Assembly (NCBI RefSeq): GCF_900108335.1
Contig: NZ_FNVT01000010.1
Location: 248,001 to 312,000 of the forward strand
Direction: 5' to 3'
Source: Nonomuraea solani
GTDB lineage: Bacteria > Actinomycetota > Actinomycetes > Streptosporangiales > Streptosporangiaceae
DNA: 64,000 nucleotides
Below are positions 49,315 through 57,148 of this stretch, in pieces (positions within the stretch are counted from its first letter, which is position 1; the number at the start of each line of letters is the position of its first letter). The notes under the pieces are model-generated. The model saw nothing but the letters and a program-made list of their open reading frames with translations, had not been told where the DNA came from and did not search any database. Position numbers and translations under genes: made by a program.

Positions 49315-49950
49315 ATGAGTTCTATGGCGCAGATCGTGGCTTTTGGTGGGGTAGTGCTGCTGGGGGCGATGTCGCCCGGCCCCGACTTCGCGGTCGTGGT
49401 GCGTCGTTCGGCCGTCTCCGGGCGCGGGCACGGCATGGCGGCCGCGGCGGGGATCGCCGTGGGGGTGTTCGCATGGGTGGTGGCGGCCACCACCGGCATC
49501 GCGGCCCTGCTGGCGGCCTCGGCCCTGGCGTTCACCGTGGTCAAGGTGGTCGGCGCGGCCTATCTGCTCTACCTCGGCGTCAAGGCGCTCCGCTCGGCGT
49601 TGCGCGGCGGCGGAGAACTGCGGCTGGACGTCCCCGACCCGGGCGGTCGCGGCTCGTGGGCGGCGTTCGCCGAGGGTCTCCTGACGAACGCGCTCAACCC
49701 CAAGGCGGCCCTGTTCTTCGTGGCCCTGGTGCCTCAGTTCGTCGGCTCGCGGGCCTCCTGGAGTGACGCGCTGCTGCTCTCGGTGATCGCACTGGCCGGA
49801 ACGGTCGCCTGGTTCCTCGTGGTGGCCAACATCGTCGGAACGCTGCGCAGGGTGTTCGCCAGGCCGGCCGTCCGCCGAACCGTGGACGGCCTCACCGGCG
49901 CCGCCCTCATCGGCCTCGGCGTCAAACTGGCCGCCACCAGCCGCCCATAG
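49315..49950 (+). CDS. LysE/RhtB-family amino-acid exporter
   Basis: A 211-residue membrane protein with six hydrophobic spans. GAMSPGPDFAVVVRRSAVSGRGHGMAAAAGIAVG is the family signature near residues 17-50, followed by GAAYLLYLGVKALRS and the second-half LLTNALNPKAALFFVALVPQFV. Members export amino acids or derivatives such as lysine or homoserine lactone. The start at 49315 gives the canonical N-terminus and lies behind a leaderless -10 box. It is a single gene followed by a decayed gene. Confidence 0.93.
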   Translation: MSSMAQIVAFGGVVLLGAMSPGPDFAVVVRRSAVSGRGHGMAAAAGIAVGVFAWVVAATTGIAALLAASALAFTVVKVVGAAYLLYLGVKALRSALRGGGELRLDVPDPGGRGSWAAFAEGLLTNALNPKAALFFVALVPQFVGSRASWSDALLLSVIALAGTVAWFLVVANIVGTLRRVFARPAVRRTVDGLTGAALIGLGVKLAATSRP

Positions 49951-50027
49951 CCGCATTCGGCAGGCGATCCTGGAGGTTTCGAGGTCACGCGTGGTCCCCT
50001 GGTCACGCAAGCACGCCGCCGATCGCG

Positions 50028-50614
50028 ATGGTGCCGATCCTCCAACTGTACGCCCGGGACGTGCCCGAGCCGCCGTTCCTGCCGGGCACCGACGTGTGCC
50101 AGGTGCTGTGGCGCCCCTCCGTCCACGAGTCCGACCACCGGCCGGTGGTGCGGGTGCTCTGGCGTGCCGCGAGCCTCGTCGCGGACCTCCTCGCCGACGT
50201 TCCCGAGCCCGTGGCCGGCGAGAAGGGGCAGCTTCCCCGGCGTGTACGCTCTCCCCGGAACAGGTCGAGGAGTATCCGACCTGGCACGCGTCGGCAGAGC
50301 CGTACGACAGTTTCTGGACGGCCCGGAAGAGTGGAGTCACCATCTGGCGGTCGCCCCGGGCGCGAAGGCCGGCGGATGGATCGACTGGGGTGCAGCCTCC
50401 CGAGGGCGTCACCCGCGGCCAGGGGCATGAGATGGCGCGTCTGCTGACGACCCCGGGTCCGCGGTGGGCACCGCTTGAGCGGCACCTTCTCGGCTCCGGC
50501 TTCGACCCCGAACGGCTGGGGCCCGGCGGCCCCATGATCGGCGAAGCGGGCTCGGCGTATCTGTTCGCCTGCGCGCAGTGCCCTGACCGACCCGTCGCGG
50601 GCGTCGCCCAGTGA
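50028..50614 (+). pseudogene. Frameshifted remnant of a conserved actinobacterial protein
   Basis: Pieces of one protein appear in order but in changing frames. Frame 3 from 50028 gives MVPILQLYARDVPEPPFLPG and on to WRAASLVADLLADVPEP. Near 50238 it moves to frame 2 (CTLSPEQVEEYPTWHA), near 50278 to frame 1 (DLARVGRAVRQFLDG, then HHLAVAPGAKAGGWIDWG), and near 50395 back to frame 2 (MARLLTTPGPRW to YLFACAQCPDRPVAG, stop 50612-50614). The joined parts read like the DUF1963-like/hypothetical proteins that start LPILQLYxRDVP and end in a CPxxP-type segment. At least three frameshifts make a functional product unlikely. Confidence 0.75.
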
Positions 50615-50703
50615 GGGCGCGACCGTTCACCAGCACAGGAGCAGCCCGATCAGCGGAGCGCCCACGACCACGGCTCAACGACGTTCCCCCCGTACATCCG
50701 GGG

Positions 50704-51426
50704 TCAGGACACTGCCACGCCGAGGAGGTGGCCCAGGCCGAACGTGACGGTGGCCGCGCCCACACCCAGGGCGAGCTGGCGGAGGCCGCCCAGCCACCAC
50801 GGCCGCGCGGTCATCGTCGCCACCGCCGCCCCGAAACCGAACAGCGCCAGTACGCTCAGCACCACGGCCACCGCCAGCCCCGATGCGCCGAACAGGAACG
50901 GCACCAGCGGCACCAGCGCCCCGGCGGCGAACGCGCAGAACGACGAGCCGGCGGCCACGTACGGTGACGGCAGGTCGTCGGGGTCGACACCGAGTTCTTC
51001 GCGGACGTGCACCCGCAGCGCCTGCTCCGGGTCGGCCGACAAGCGCTCGGCCACCCGCTCCGCCAGATCGGCGTCCAGCCCTCGCGACCGGTAGAGTGCC
51101 GCCAGCTCGGCCCGCTCGCCGGCCGGGTTGCGGGCCAGCTCGCGGCGTTCGACGGCGATCTCCGCCCGCATCAGCTCGTTCTGGGACTTCACCGACGTGT
51201 ACTCGCCGGCCGCCATGGAACACGCTCCGGCCACCAGCCCGGCGAACCCGGCCAGCACCGCTCCCTGCCCGGCCCCCGCGGCGCCGACCACGCCGGCGAT
51301 CAGCGCGAAGTTGGACACGAGCCCGTCCATCGCCCCGAACACCGCCGGGCGCAGCCAGCCGCCGGTGACGTCCCGGTGGCCGTGGTGCTGCTCGGGCGAG
51401 TAAGGCCGGTCGAGCTCGATGGTCAT
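50704..51426 (-). CDS. VIT1/CCC1-family metal transporter
   Basis: A 240-residue membrane protein of the vacuolar-iron-transporter family, which moves Fe2+ or Mn2+. The N-terminal WLRPAVFGAMDGLVSNFALIAGVVGA and AGACSMAAGEYTSVKSQNELM are the signature, with the metal-site Asp, Met and Glu residues in spans 1 and 2. A charged cytosolic domain of about 70 residues (AEIAVERRELARNPAGE) provides Glu residues for metal loading, then three more spans follow. GGAGG lies 6 nt before the ATG at 51426, which excludes the longer frame. Confidence 0.92.
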   Translation of the reverse strand: MTIELDRPYSPEQHHGHRDVTGGWLRPAVFGAMDGLVSNFALIAGVVGAAGAGQGAVLAGFAGLVAGACSMAAGEYTSVKSQNELMRAEIAVERRELARNPAGERAELAALYRSRGLDADLAERVAERLSADPEQALRVHVREELGVDPDDLPSPYVAAGSSFCAFAAGALVPLVPFLFGASGLAVAVVLSVLALFGFGAAVATMTARPWWLGGLRQLALGVGAATVTFGLGHLLGVAVS

Positions 51427-51569
51427 GCGCTTCCTCCAGTAATCGTCCTTCTGTTCGTAATGTGGCATATGTCCCCAAGATCCGCAACGAAGGGGAGGCT
51501 TCCCTGACCTGCGCAAACCCGGCATGATGGTCTCCCTTTTCGACAGCCGGGTAAGAAACGGAGACCCCC

Positions 51570-52457
51570 GTGCGCATAGCTCTCGCCGGTCTGGCCACCA
51601 GCCACCCCTACACCGACGCCCGCACCCTGATCCGCCACGCCGACCTCGTCGTCTGGGAGCAGGACCCCGAGCGCTTGCGGCGGTTCGCCGACGAGCATCC
51701 GCGGGTCAAGGTGGCGGCGAGCCTGGAGGAGGTGCTCCGGGGGCGGCTGGACGGAGTGGTGCTGACCGTGCCCAACCCCCAGGTGCCCCAGGCGCTGGCC
51801 CAGGTGCTGGAGACGGGAGCGGCGTGCTTCGTGAACAAGCCCGCCGCCGCCGGCCGGGCCCAGCTCGAACAGCTCGACCGGCTGCCGATCCACGACCGGG
51901 TGCTGTCCGGGTCCGTGCTGCGGTTCGCCCCGGCCTTCGCGTCGAGGGCGCGGGTGGCGCGGGAGGAGGTGCTGGCCGTGCGGGCGACCGTACGGCATGA
52001 CGTGGGCATCTGGGCGACCGGCTACAACGCCTGGCAGGACACCCCGGGCGAGGGCGGCGGGACGATGGTCACCATGGGCATCCACGGCGTGGAGCTGCTG
52101 GTGGCGCTGCTGGGGCCCGTCGTCCGGCTGGCAGGGGCGGCGGGGGGCACGCGGCACTATCGCACGCTGCGCTCCGAGGACACCGGCGTGATGGCGCTGC
52201 GCTGGGACGACGGCATCACCGGGACGGTGGAGATCCTCGGCGTCTCCGAGTCCGAGTCGTACGAGGTCACGCTGCACAAACGCGACTCCACCGAGACGAT
52301 CCTGATTGAGAGCGGGGACGACCCGATCAAGGGCCTCGGGTACGAGGGGACGATCGAGGCGTTCCTCGCCATGGCCGGCGGCGCGCCCAGCCCGGTGCCG
52401 TGGCGCGAGACGCGGGCCGTACTGGAGGTGATCGTTCGCGCACGTGAGACCTCCTGA
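51570..52457 (+). CDS. Gfo/Idh/MocA-family oxidoreductase
   Basis: A 295-residue NAD(P)-dependent oxidoreductase. The N-terminal Rossmann part (MRIALAGLATSHPYTDARTL) has a loosened cofactor loop (GLATSH instead of GxGxxG). The EKP-type motif of the family appears as FVNKPAAAG near residue 88, where the conserved Lys is kept. C-terminal strands (EGGGTMVTMGIHGVELLVALLG) contain the GIH motif with the catalytic-region His. Members oxidise or reduce sugars and cyclitols. The start is GTG at 51570 with GGAGA about 6 nt upstream. It precedes an epimerase and a DapA-family lyase and is probably part of the same pathway. Confidence 0.88.
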   Translation: MRIALAGLATSHPYTDARTLIRHADLVVWEQDPERLRRFADEHPRVKVAASLEEVLRGRLDGVVLTVPNPQVPQALAQVLETGAACFVNKPAAAGRAQLEQLDRLPIHDRVLSGSVLRFAPAFASRARVAREEVLAVRATVRHDVGIWATGYNAWQDTPGEGGGTMVTMGIHGVELLVALLGPVVRLAGAAGGTRHYRTLRSEDTGVMALRWDDGITGTVEILGVSESESYEVTLHKRDSTETILIESGDDPIKGLGYEGTIEAFLAMAGGAPSPVPWRETRAVLEVIVRARETS

Positions 52458-52494
52458 TCGCGGGACGGGCGTTGACAGCGGAAGCCTGGCGCAG

Positions 52495-52512
52495 TTACGG
52501 TCTGGACCGTAA
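52495..52512. promoter_or_regulatory. Operator 1 of the CGGTC-NN-GACCG regulon
   Basis: TTACGGTCTGGACCGTAA: perfect 8-nt arms around TG, 21 nt before the GTG of the epimerase gene. It shares the core CGGTC-NN-GACCG with sites at 55890 and 57115. Confidence 0.75.
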
Positions 52513-52533
52513 ATAACGGATGGAGGAAACCGC

Positions 52534-53541
52534 GTGCGCACGACAGCGGAGCTCGAGGAGCGGCTGGCACGGCCGAGCCCCGGTCTCGTCGACGATCTGG
52601 CCAGGCTCGACGGCGACATCATGATCCTGGGCGCCGGCGGCAAACTGGGCCCGAGCCTGGTACGGCTGGCGCTGAACGCCACCGGCCGCGACCGGCGCGT
52701 CATCGCGGTGTCCCGCTTCTCCGAACCGGGCCTGGCCGAATCCCTCCAGAGCGAGGGCGCCACCGTCATCTCCGCCGACGTCGCCGACAAGAAGGTCCTG
52801 GCCGAGCTGCCGGACGTACCCCATGTGGTGTTCCTGGTGGGCGCCAAGTTCGGCACCCAGGGCAGCGAGCACACCACCTGGTTCACCAACACGTTCGTGC
52901 CCGGTCAGGTGGCCGACCGGTTCAGGGGCGCCAGGATCGCCGCGCTGTCGACGGGCAACGTCTACCCCCTCGTCCCCGTCACCAGCGGCGGCAGCACCGA
53001 GGACTCACCCGTCGGCCCCGTGGGCGACTACGCGATGAGCTGCCTGGGCAGGGAGCGCGTCCTGACGCACTTCTCCGGGAGCACCGGCACCGCGATGTCG
53101 CTGATCCGCCTCAACTACGCGGTCGAGCTCCGGTACGGCGTCCTCGTGGACCTCGCCCAGAAGGTGCTGGCGGGCGAGCCCATCGACCTCACCACGGGGC
53201 AGGTGAACGTGGTCTGGCAGGGCTACGCCAACGAGGTGACGCTGCGGTCGCTGCTGCACGCGGACACGCCCCCGTTCGTGCTCAACGTCACCGGTCCCGA
53301 GCTCATCTCGGTACGCCAGGCGGCACAGGCCCTCGGCGCCGCGCTCGGCAAGGAGCCGGTGTTCACCGGCGAGGAGGCCCCGACGGCCCTGCTGTCGAAC
53401 GCCTCCCGCTGCCACCGCCTGTTCGGCTACCCCGGGCTGACCCCCGCCGAGCTCATCGAGCACACGGCCCGCTGGGTCGCGGACGGCGGCCCGCTGCTCG
53501 GCAAGCCGACCAAGTTCGAACGCCGCGACGGCCGTTTCTGA
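52534..53541 (+). CDS. NAD-dependent epimerase/dehydratase-family protein lacking the catalytic Lys
   Basis: A 335-residue extended-SDR protein. The cofactor loop GAGGKLG is at residues 33-39, ADVAD at 81-85 and the Ser/Thr site STGNVY at 139-144. In the YxxxK position the sequence reads YAMSC (Y166, C170), so the Lys expected to help hydride transfer is Cys. The enzyme may bind NAD(P) without normal redox chemistry or use another residue. The start is GTG with GGAGGAA 4-5 nt upstream, right after operator 1. It is followed after 52 nt by a DapA-family lyase; both are likely one operon acting on a sugar-like compound. Confidence 0.85.
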   Translation: MRTTAELEERLARPSPGLVDDLARLDGDIMILGAGGKLGPSLVRLALNATGRDRRVIAVSRFSEPGLAESLQSEGATVISADVADKKVLAELPDVPHVVFLVGAKFGTQGSEHTTWFTNTFVPGQVADRFRGARIAALSTGNVYPLVPVTSGGSTEDSPVGPVGDYAMSCLGRERVLTHFSGSTGTAMSLIRLNYAVELRYGVLVDLAQKVLAGEPIDLTTGQVNVVWQGYANEVTLRSLLHADTPPFVLNVTGPELISVRQAAQALGAALGKEPVFTGEEAPTALLSNASRCHRLFGYPGLTPAELIEHTARWVADGGPLLGKPTKFERRDGRF

Positions 53542-53593
53542 AGACACGGAAGACGGCCGTTTCCGAAGACCTGAAGACGAAGGGGGACCTCAC

Positions 53594-54649
53594 GTGCTCA
53601 GCACGGCTCCGGAGGCGCAGACGTCCGTGCGCGACCTGTTCAGGCGAGGGCTGGTCATCCCGGCCCATCCGCTGGCGCTGACCGAGGACAGGAAGCTGGA
53701 CGAGCGCCGCCAGCGCGCCCTGACCCGCTACTACGTGGAGGCCGGCGCGGGCGGCCTGGCGGTGGGCGTGCACACCACGCAGTTCGCGATCCACGGCACC
53801 GGCCTGCTGCCGCCGGTGCTGGAGATGGCGGCCGGCGCGGCCAGGGAGTACAGCCGCGAGGTGGTGCTGGTGGCGGGCGCGACCGGGACCACCCGGCAGG
53901 CGGTCGCGGAGGCGGAGATGGCCAGGTCGCTCGGTTATCACATGGTGCTGCTCAGCCCGTGCCGCGAGCTGGACGAGGACGGGCTGATCGAGCGGGCGCG
54001 GGCCGTCGGCGAGGTGCTGCCGGTGATCGGCTTCTACCTGCAGCCCGCCGTGGGCGGCCGCTCGCTGTCGCGGGAGTTCTGGACGCGGCTGGCGGCGATC
54101 GAGTCCGTCGTCGGCGTCAAGGTCGCGCCGTTCGACCGGTATCGCACGCTCGACGTGCTGCACGGCGTCGTACGGGCGGGCCGGGCCGGTGAGCTGGCGC
54201 TCTACACGGGCAACGACGACCACATCCTGGCCGACCTCATCACCACGCACCGGGTGGTCGTGGACGGGCGCGAGGTGGAGGTCGAGTTCGCCGGCGGGCT
54301 GCTCGGCCAGTGGGCGGTCTGGGTACGGCGGGCGGTGGAACTGTTAGAGGAGGCCAAGCTGGCCCGTTCGGGCGACGACGCGGCGGTACGCCGGCTGCTC
54401 ACCCTCGACGGCCACCTCACCGACGCCAACGCGGCCATCTTCGACTCGGCGAACGGCTTCCACGGGTGCATCCCCGGCATCCACGAGGTGCTGCGCCGCC
54501 AGGGCCTGCTGCGGGGCCGCTGGTGCCTCGACCCCGCCGAGGACCTCTCGCCGGGACAGCTCGCGGAGATCGACCGCGTGCAGGCCGCCTACCCGTGGCT
54601 GCGCGACGACGACTTCGTGGCCGAAGGACTCGACCGATGGCTGGCATAA
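53594..54649 (+). CDS. Dihydrodipicolinate-synthase (DapA)-family lyase/aldolase, first copy
   Basis: A 351-residue TIM-barrel lyase of the DapA/NanA/KDG-aldolase group, about 55 residues longer than DapA, mainly at the C-terminus. The Schiff-base Lys is K176 in VVGVKVAPFDRY. The GTTGE loop of DapA is replaced by GVHTTQF (58-64), and the usual Tyr reads F147-Y148 in IGFYLQPAVGG, so the Tyr position seems shifted or changed. It should cleave or form a carbon bond next to a keto acid, but not make dihydrodipicolinate. The start is GTG with GGGGG before it. It is cotranscribed with the epimerase and convergent with the regulator. Confidence 0.88.
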   Translation: MLSTAPEAQTSVRDLFRRGLVIPAHPLALTEDRKLDERRQRALTRYYVEAGAGGLAVGVHTTQFAIHGTGLLPPVLEMAAGAAREYSREVVLVAGATGTTRQAVAEAEMARSLGYHMVLLSPCRELDEDGLIERARAVGEVLPVIGFYLQPAVGGRSLSREFWTRLAAIESVVGVKVAPFDRYRTLDVLHGVVRAGRAGELALYTGNDDHILADLITTHRVVVDGREVEVEFAGGLLGQWAVWVRRAVELLEEAKLARSGDDAAVRRLLTLDGHLTDANAAIFDSANGFHGCIPGIHEVLRRQGLLRGRWCLDPAEDLSPGQLAEIDRVQAAYPWLRDDDFVAEGLDRWLA

Positions 54650-54660
54650 GTGACAAACGG

Positions 54661-55866
54661 TTACAGCGTGAGGCGGTAGAGGGTCAGCGGGCGGCCGCTG
54701 GAGCCGCTGGTCAGGTTGCCCGTGCGTTCGGCCAGCCCGGCCAGCTCCAGCCGGTGCAGCATCCGCCGCGCCGTGCGCTGCTGGACGGCCAGCCGGTCGG
54801 CGATCTCGCGGGTGGTCAACGCCTCGCCGCCGGCCGCGTCGCGGGCCTCCAGCAGTTTCTCCAGCGTCGGCACCGACAGGCCCACCCGGCGCGCGAGCAC
54901 CGGCAGGTTCTGCTCGCCGGACGGCGCGCTGGTCACCGACTCCAGCACGATGTCGGTGTCGGCGCGCAATGACAGCACGGCGGCCACGTTCCCGATCCGC
55001 CGGGCCCTGGCCAGCGCGCGGCGGGCCAGGCTCTCGGCCTCGGCCGCGCTGCGCCCCAGGCCGAATCCCACCCGCGCCACGCTCGTGTGGGCGGCCAGCC
55101 GGGCCAGCATGGGCAGCCCGGTGAAGCCGCCGGTGGCGTCGTAGAGGGGGCCGCGGGTGGTGACCAGCAGGTGGGTGCCGCCACGGAAGGCGGCCAGCGT
55201 GCCGCCCAGCGCGCCGGCCTCGCGCAGCAGGCCCTCCTCGCCGTCGACCTCCACCAGGCCGAGCGCGATCTGCGCGTCCTCCTGGGCCTGGCCCTCGGCG
55301 GTCAGCAGGAGCTGGCGCAGCGCGACGCGTACCGAGTGCACCGACGGCGCCAGCCGCAGCACGTGCATCTCGCCGCGCAGCGCCTCGTGGACCGAGCTGA
55401 GGCAGGTGATCACGGGGTGAGCGGGGCCGCGGCGGTGGAAGTCGATGACCTTCTTGGAGGTCGACTCGGGGCGGTAGCCGAGGGTGCGCAGCCGCTCGGT
55501 GGGCAGCCCGGCCTCGACGAAGGTGGCGGTGACGTCGGCCGGGGAGATGGTGTCGATGGACAGGCGGGTGAGGTCGTGGCCCTCGTGCTGGAGCCGGACC
55601 AGAGCGCTGAGCAGCGTCGCGCCCGAGTAGTCGACGAACGCGGCGGGGCGGGAGAGCACGTCGGCGTCGCGGGCCAGCATGTACGGGACGATGCCGGTGA
55701 ACAGCCAGCCCTCCACCGAGGTGGCGTGGGCCTCGACGATGGCCGGAGCCTGCGACTCGTGGTCGTAGTCGAGCCGGAGCGTGCTCACCCCGGGCTGCTC
55801 CTCGCAGGTGGCCGCGACGTCGTCGACCAGATCGTGCGGGCCGACGACTCCGATGACGATACCCAC
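54661..55866 (-). CDS. Transcriptional regulator with sensor, GGDEF/GCH-III-like and winged-helix parts (probable regulon controller)
   Basis: A 401-residue protein in three parts. Residues 1-190 form a Rossmann-like sensor domain (MGIVIGVVGPHDLVDDV start). Residues about 200-300 look like a GGDEF- or GTP-cyclohydrolase-III-like fold (SVARVGFGLGRSAAEAESLARRALARA), without intact GGDEF catalytic residues. The last 70 residues are a winged helix-turn-helix (LTTREIADRLAVQQRTARRMLHRLELAGLAERTG). AAGGAGG lies 4 nt before a GTG at 55866; a TTG at 55887 would overlap operator 2 and is less likely. It lies amid the genes bearing the CGGTC-NN-GACCG operators, one of them in its own promoter region, so it probably binds them. 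Confidence 0.82.
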   Translation of the reverse strand: MGIVIGVVGPHDLVDDVAATCEEQPGVSTLRLDYDHESQAPAIVEAHATSVEGWLFTGIVPYMLARDADVLSRPAAFVDYSGATLLSALVRLQHEGHDLTRLSIDTISPADVTATFVEAGLPTERLRTLGYRPESTSKKVIDFHRRGPAHPVITCLSSVHEALRGEMHVLRLAPSVHSVRVALRQLLLTAEGQAQEDAQIALGLVEVDGEEGLLREAGALGGTLAAFRGGTHLLVTTRGPLYDATGGFTGLPMLARLAAHTSVARVGFGLGRSAAEAESLARRALARARRIGNVAAVLSLRADTDIVLESVTSAPSGEQNLPVLARRVGLSVPTLEKLLEARDAAGGEALTTREIADRLAVQQRTARRMLHRLELAGLAERTGNLTSGSSGRPLTLYRLTL

Positions 55867-55889
55867 CCGCGCCTCCTTCTCGTTCAATA

Positions 55890-55901
55890 CGGTCTAGACC
55901 G
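55890..55901. promoter_or_regulatory. Operator 2 of the CGGTC-NN-GACCG regulon
   Basis: CGGTCTAGACCG is a perfect 12-nt palindrome (flanked TA and AA) between the divergent regulator and aminotransferase genes, so it can control both. Confidence 0.75.
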
Positions 55902-55913
55902 AAAGGTTATCCG

Positions 55914-57086
55914 GTGACCCTGTACTTTCCCAACATGGCCGAACCCGCCGGCCGTACCCTCGGAGACGAGGAGACGGCCGCGCTGGAGCGGGTGATCCGC
56001 TCCGGCATGCTCAGCTCCGTGTGGGGGACCGAGGCGCGGGCGCTCGAACGCGAGGTCGGCGAGCTGTACGGCTCCCGCCACGCGATCGCGTGCAGCTCCG
56101 GCACCGCGGCCCTCCACCTGTCGGTCGTGGCGGCGGCGCCGGATCCCGGAGACGAGATCATCACGACGCCGATCACGGACTTCGGGACCGTGGCCCCCAT
56201 CTTGGCGCAGAACGCCGTTCCTGTCTTCGCGGACGTGGACCCGTCCGACGGCAACCTCGACCCGGACGCCGTGGCCGCGCTCATCGGGCCGCGTACCAGG
56301 GCCATCATGGCGGTCCACCTGTTCGGCGCGCCGGCCAGGGCAGGGAAGCTGCGCGCCCTGGCGGACGAGCACGGCCTGATCCTCATCGAGGACTGCGCCC
56401 AGGCCTGGCTCACCGAACTGCCCACCGGCCGGTACGCCGGCACGGCCGGCCACGTCGGCACCCTCAGCCTGCAGCAGTGGAAGCACATCACCTGCGGCGA
56501 CGGCGGCCTGACGATCACCGGCGACGACGAGCTGGCCAGGCGCATGCGGCTGTTCGCCGACAAGGGCTGGGACCGGGCCGCGGGCCGCTCGCACGAGAGC
56601 CTGGGCCTCAACTACCGCATGACCGAACTGCAGGCCGCCGTCGCCCGCGCCCAGCTCGCGAAGCTCCCCGGCGTGGTGGCCGCCCGGCGGCGGACCGCCG
56701 GAGAGCTCATCGAGGCCCTGCGCGGCCACGAGGGGATCGTCCCGCCCCGCCCGGACGGCCACGCCTGGTGGCTGTTCCCGCTCGTGCTGCCCGGCGGCGG
56801 CGCGCCCGAGCTGGCGGCGCACCTGAGCGCGGCCGGGATTCCGGCGCGGGCCGGTTACCTCAAGGAACCGCTGAACAAGGCCCCGCTCTGGGGCGGGCCG
56901 ATCTACGGCACGTCGCACTACCCACTCGACGGCTACCGCCCCGCCGCCTGCCCCGAGGCCGAACGCCTGGTCGGCGACACGCTGCTGATCATCGACTGGA
57001 ACGAGCACTACACCTCGGAGCACGTGGCGGCCATCGCCGAGGCGATCGGGAGCCATCCCCAGTCACGTTCACGCATCAGGCATTGA
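55914..57086 (+). CDS. DegT/DnrJ/EryC1/StrS-family aminotransferase
   Basis: A 390-residue PLP enzyme. The PLP Lys is K190 in SLQQWKHITCGDGG, the pyridine-N-binding Asp is D160 in ILIEDCAQAW, and SSGTAALHLS (61-70) holds the phosphate. The family transfers an amino group to or from keto sugars or scyllo-inosose, or acts as a sugar dehydratase. In a transport/catabolic cluster it may deaminate an amino sugar, which is inference. The start is GTG with GAAAGG about 7 nt upstream; an in-frame ATG at 55935 is possible. Operator 2 stands directly before it and operator 3 follows its end. Confidence 0.9.
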   Translation: MTLYFPNMAEPAGRTLGDEETAALERVIRSGMLSSVWGTEARALEREVGELYGSRHAIACSSGTAALHLSVVAAAPDPGDEIITTPITDFGTVAPILAQNAVPVFADVDPSDGNLDPDAVAALIGPRTRAIMAVHLFGAPARAGKLRALADEHGLILIEDCAQAWLTELPTGRYAGTAGHVGTLSLQQWKHITCGDGGLTITGDDELARRMRLFADKGWDRAAGRSHESLGLNYRMTELQAAVARAQLAKLPGVVAARRRTAGELIEALRGHEGIVPPRPDGHAWWLFPLVLPGGGAPELAAHLSAAGIPARAGYLKEPLNKAPLWGGPIYGTSHYPLDGYRPAACPEAERLVGDTLLIIDWNEHYTSEHVAAIAEAIGSHPQSRSRIRH

Positions 57087-57114
57087 CCCGTTCCGCCCTC
57101 GCTCACTAGGTTTC

Positions 57115-57126
57115 GGTCAGGACCGG
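57115..57126. promoter_or_regulatory. Operator 3 of the CGGTC-NN-GACCG regulon
   Basis: CGGTCAGGACCG has perfect 5-nt arms around AG, 22 nt before the ATG of the solute-binding protein gene. Same core as operators 1 and 2. Confidence 0.72.
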
Positions 57127-57148
57127 TATTCAAGAAAGGAAGCCACCG

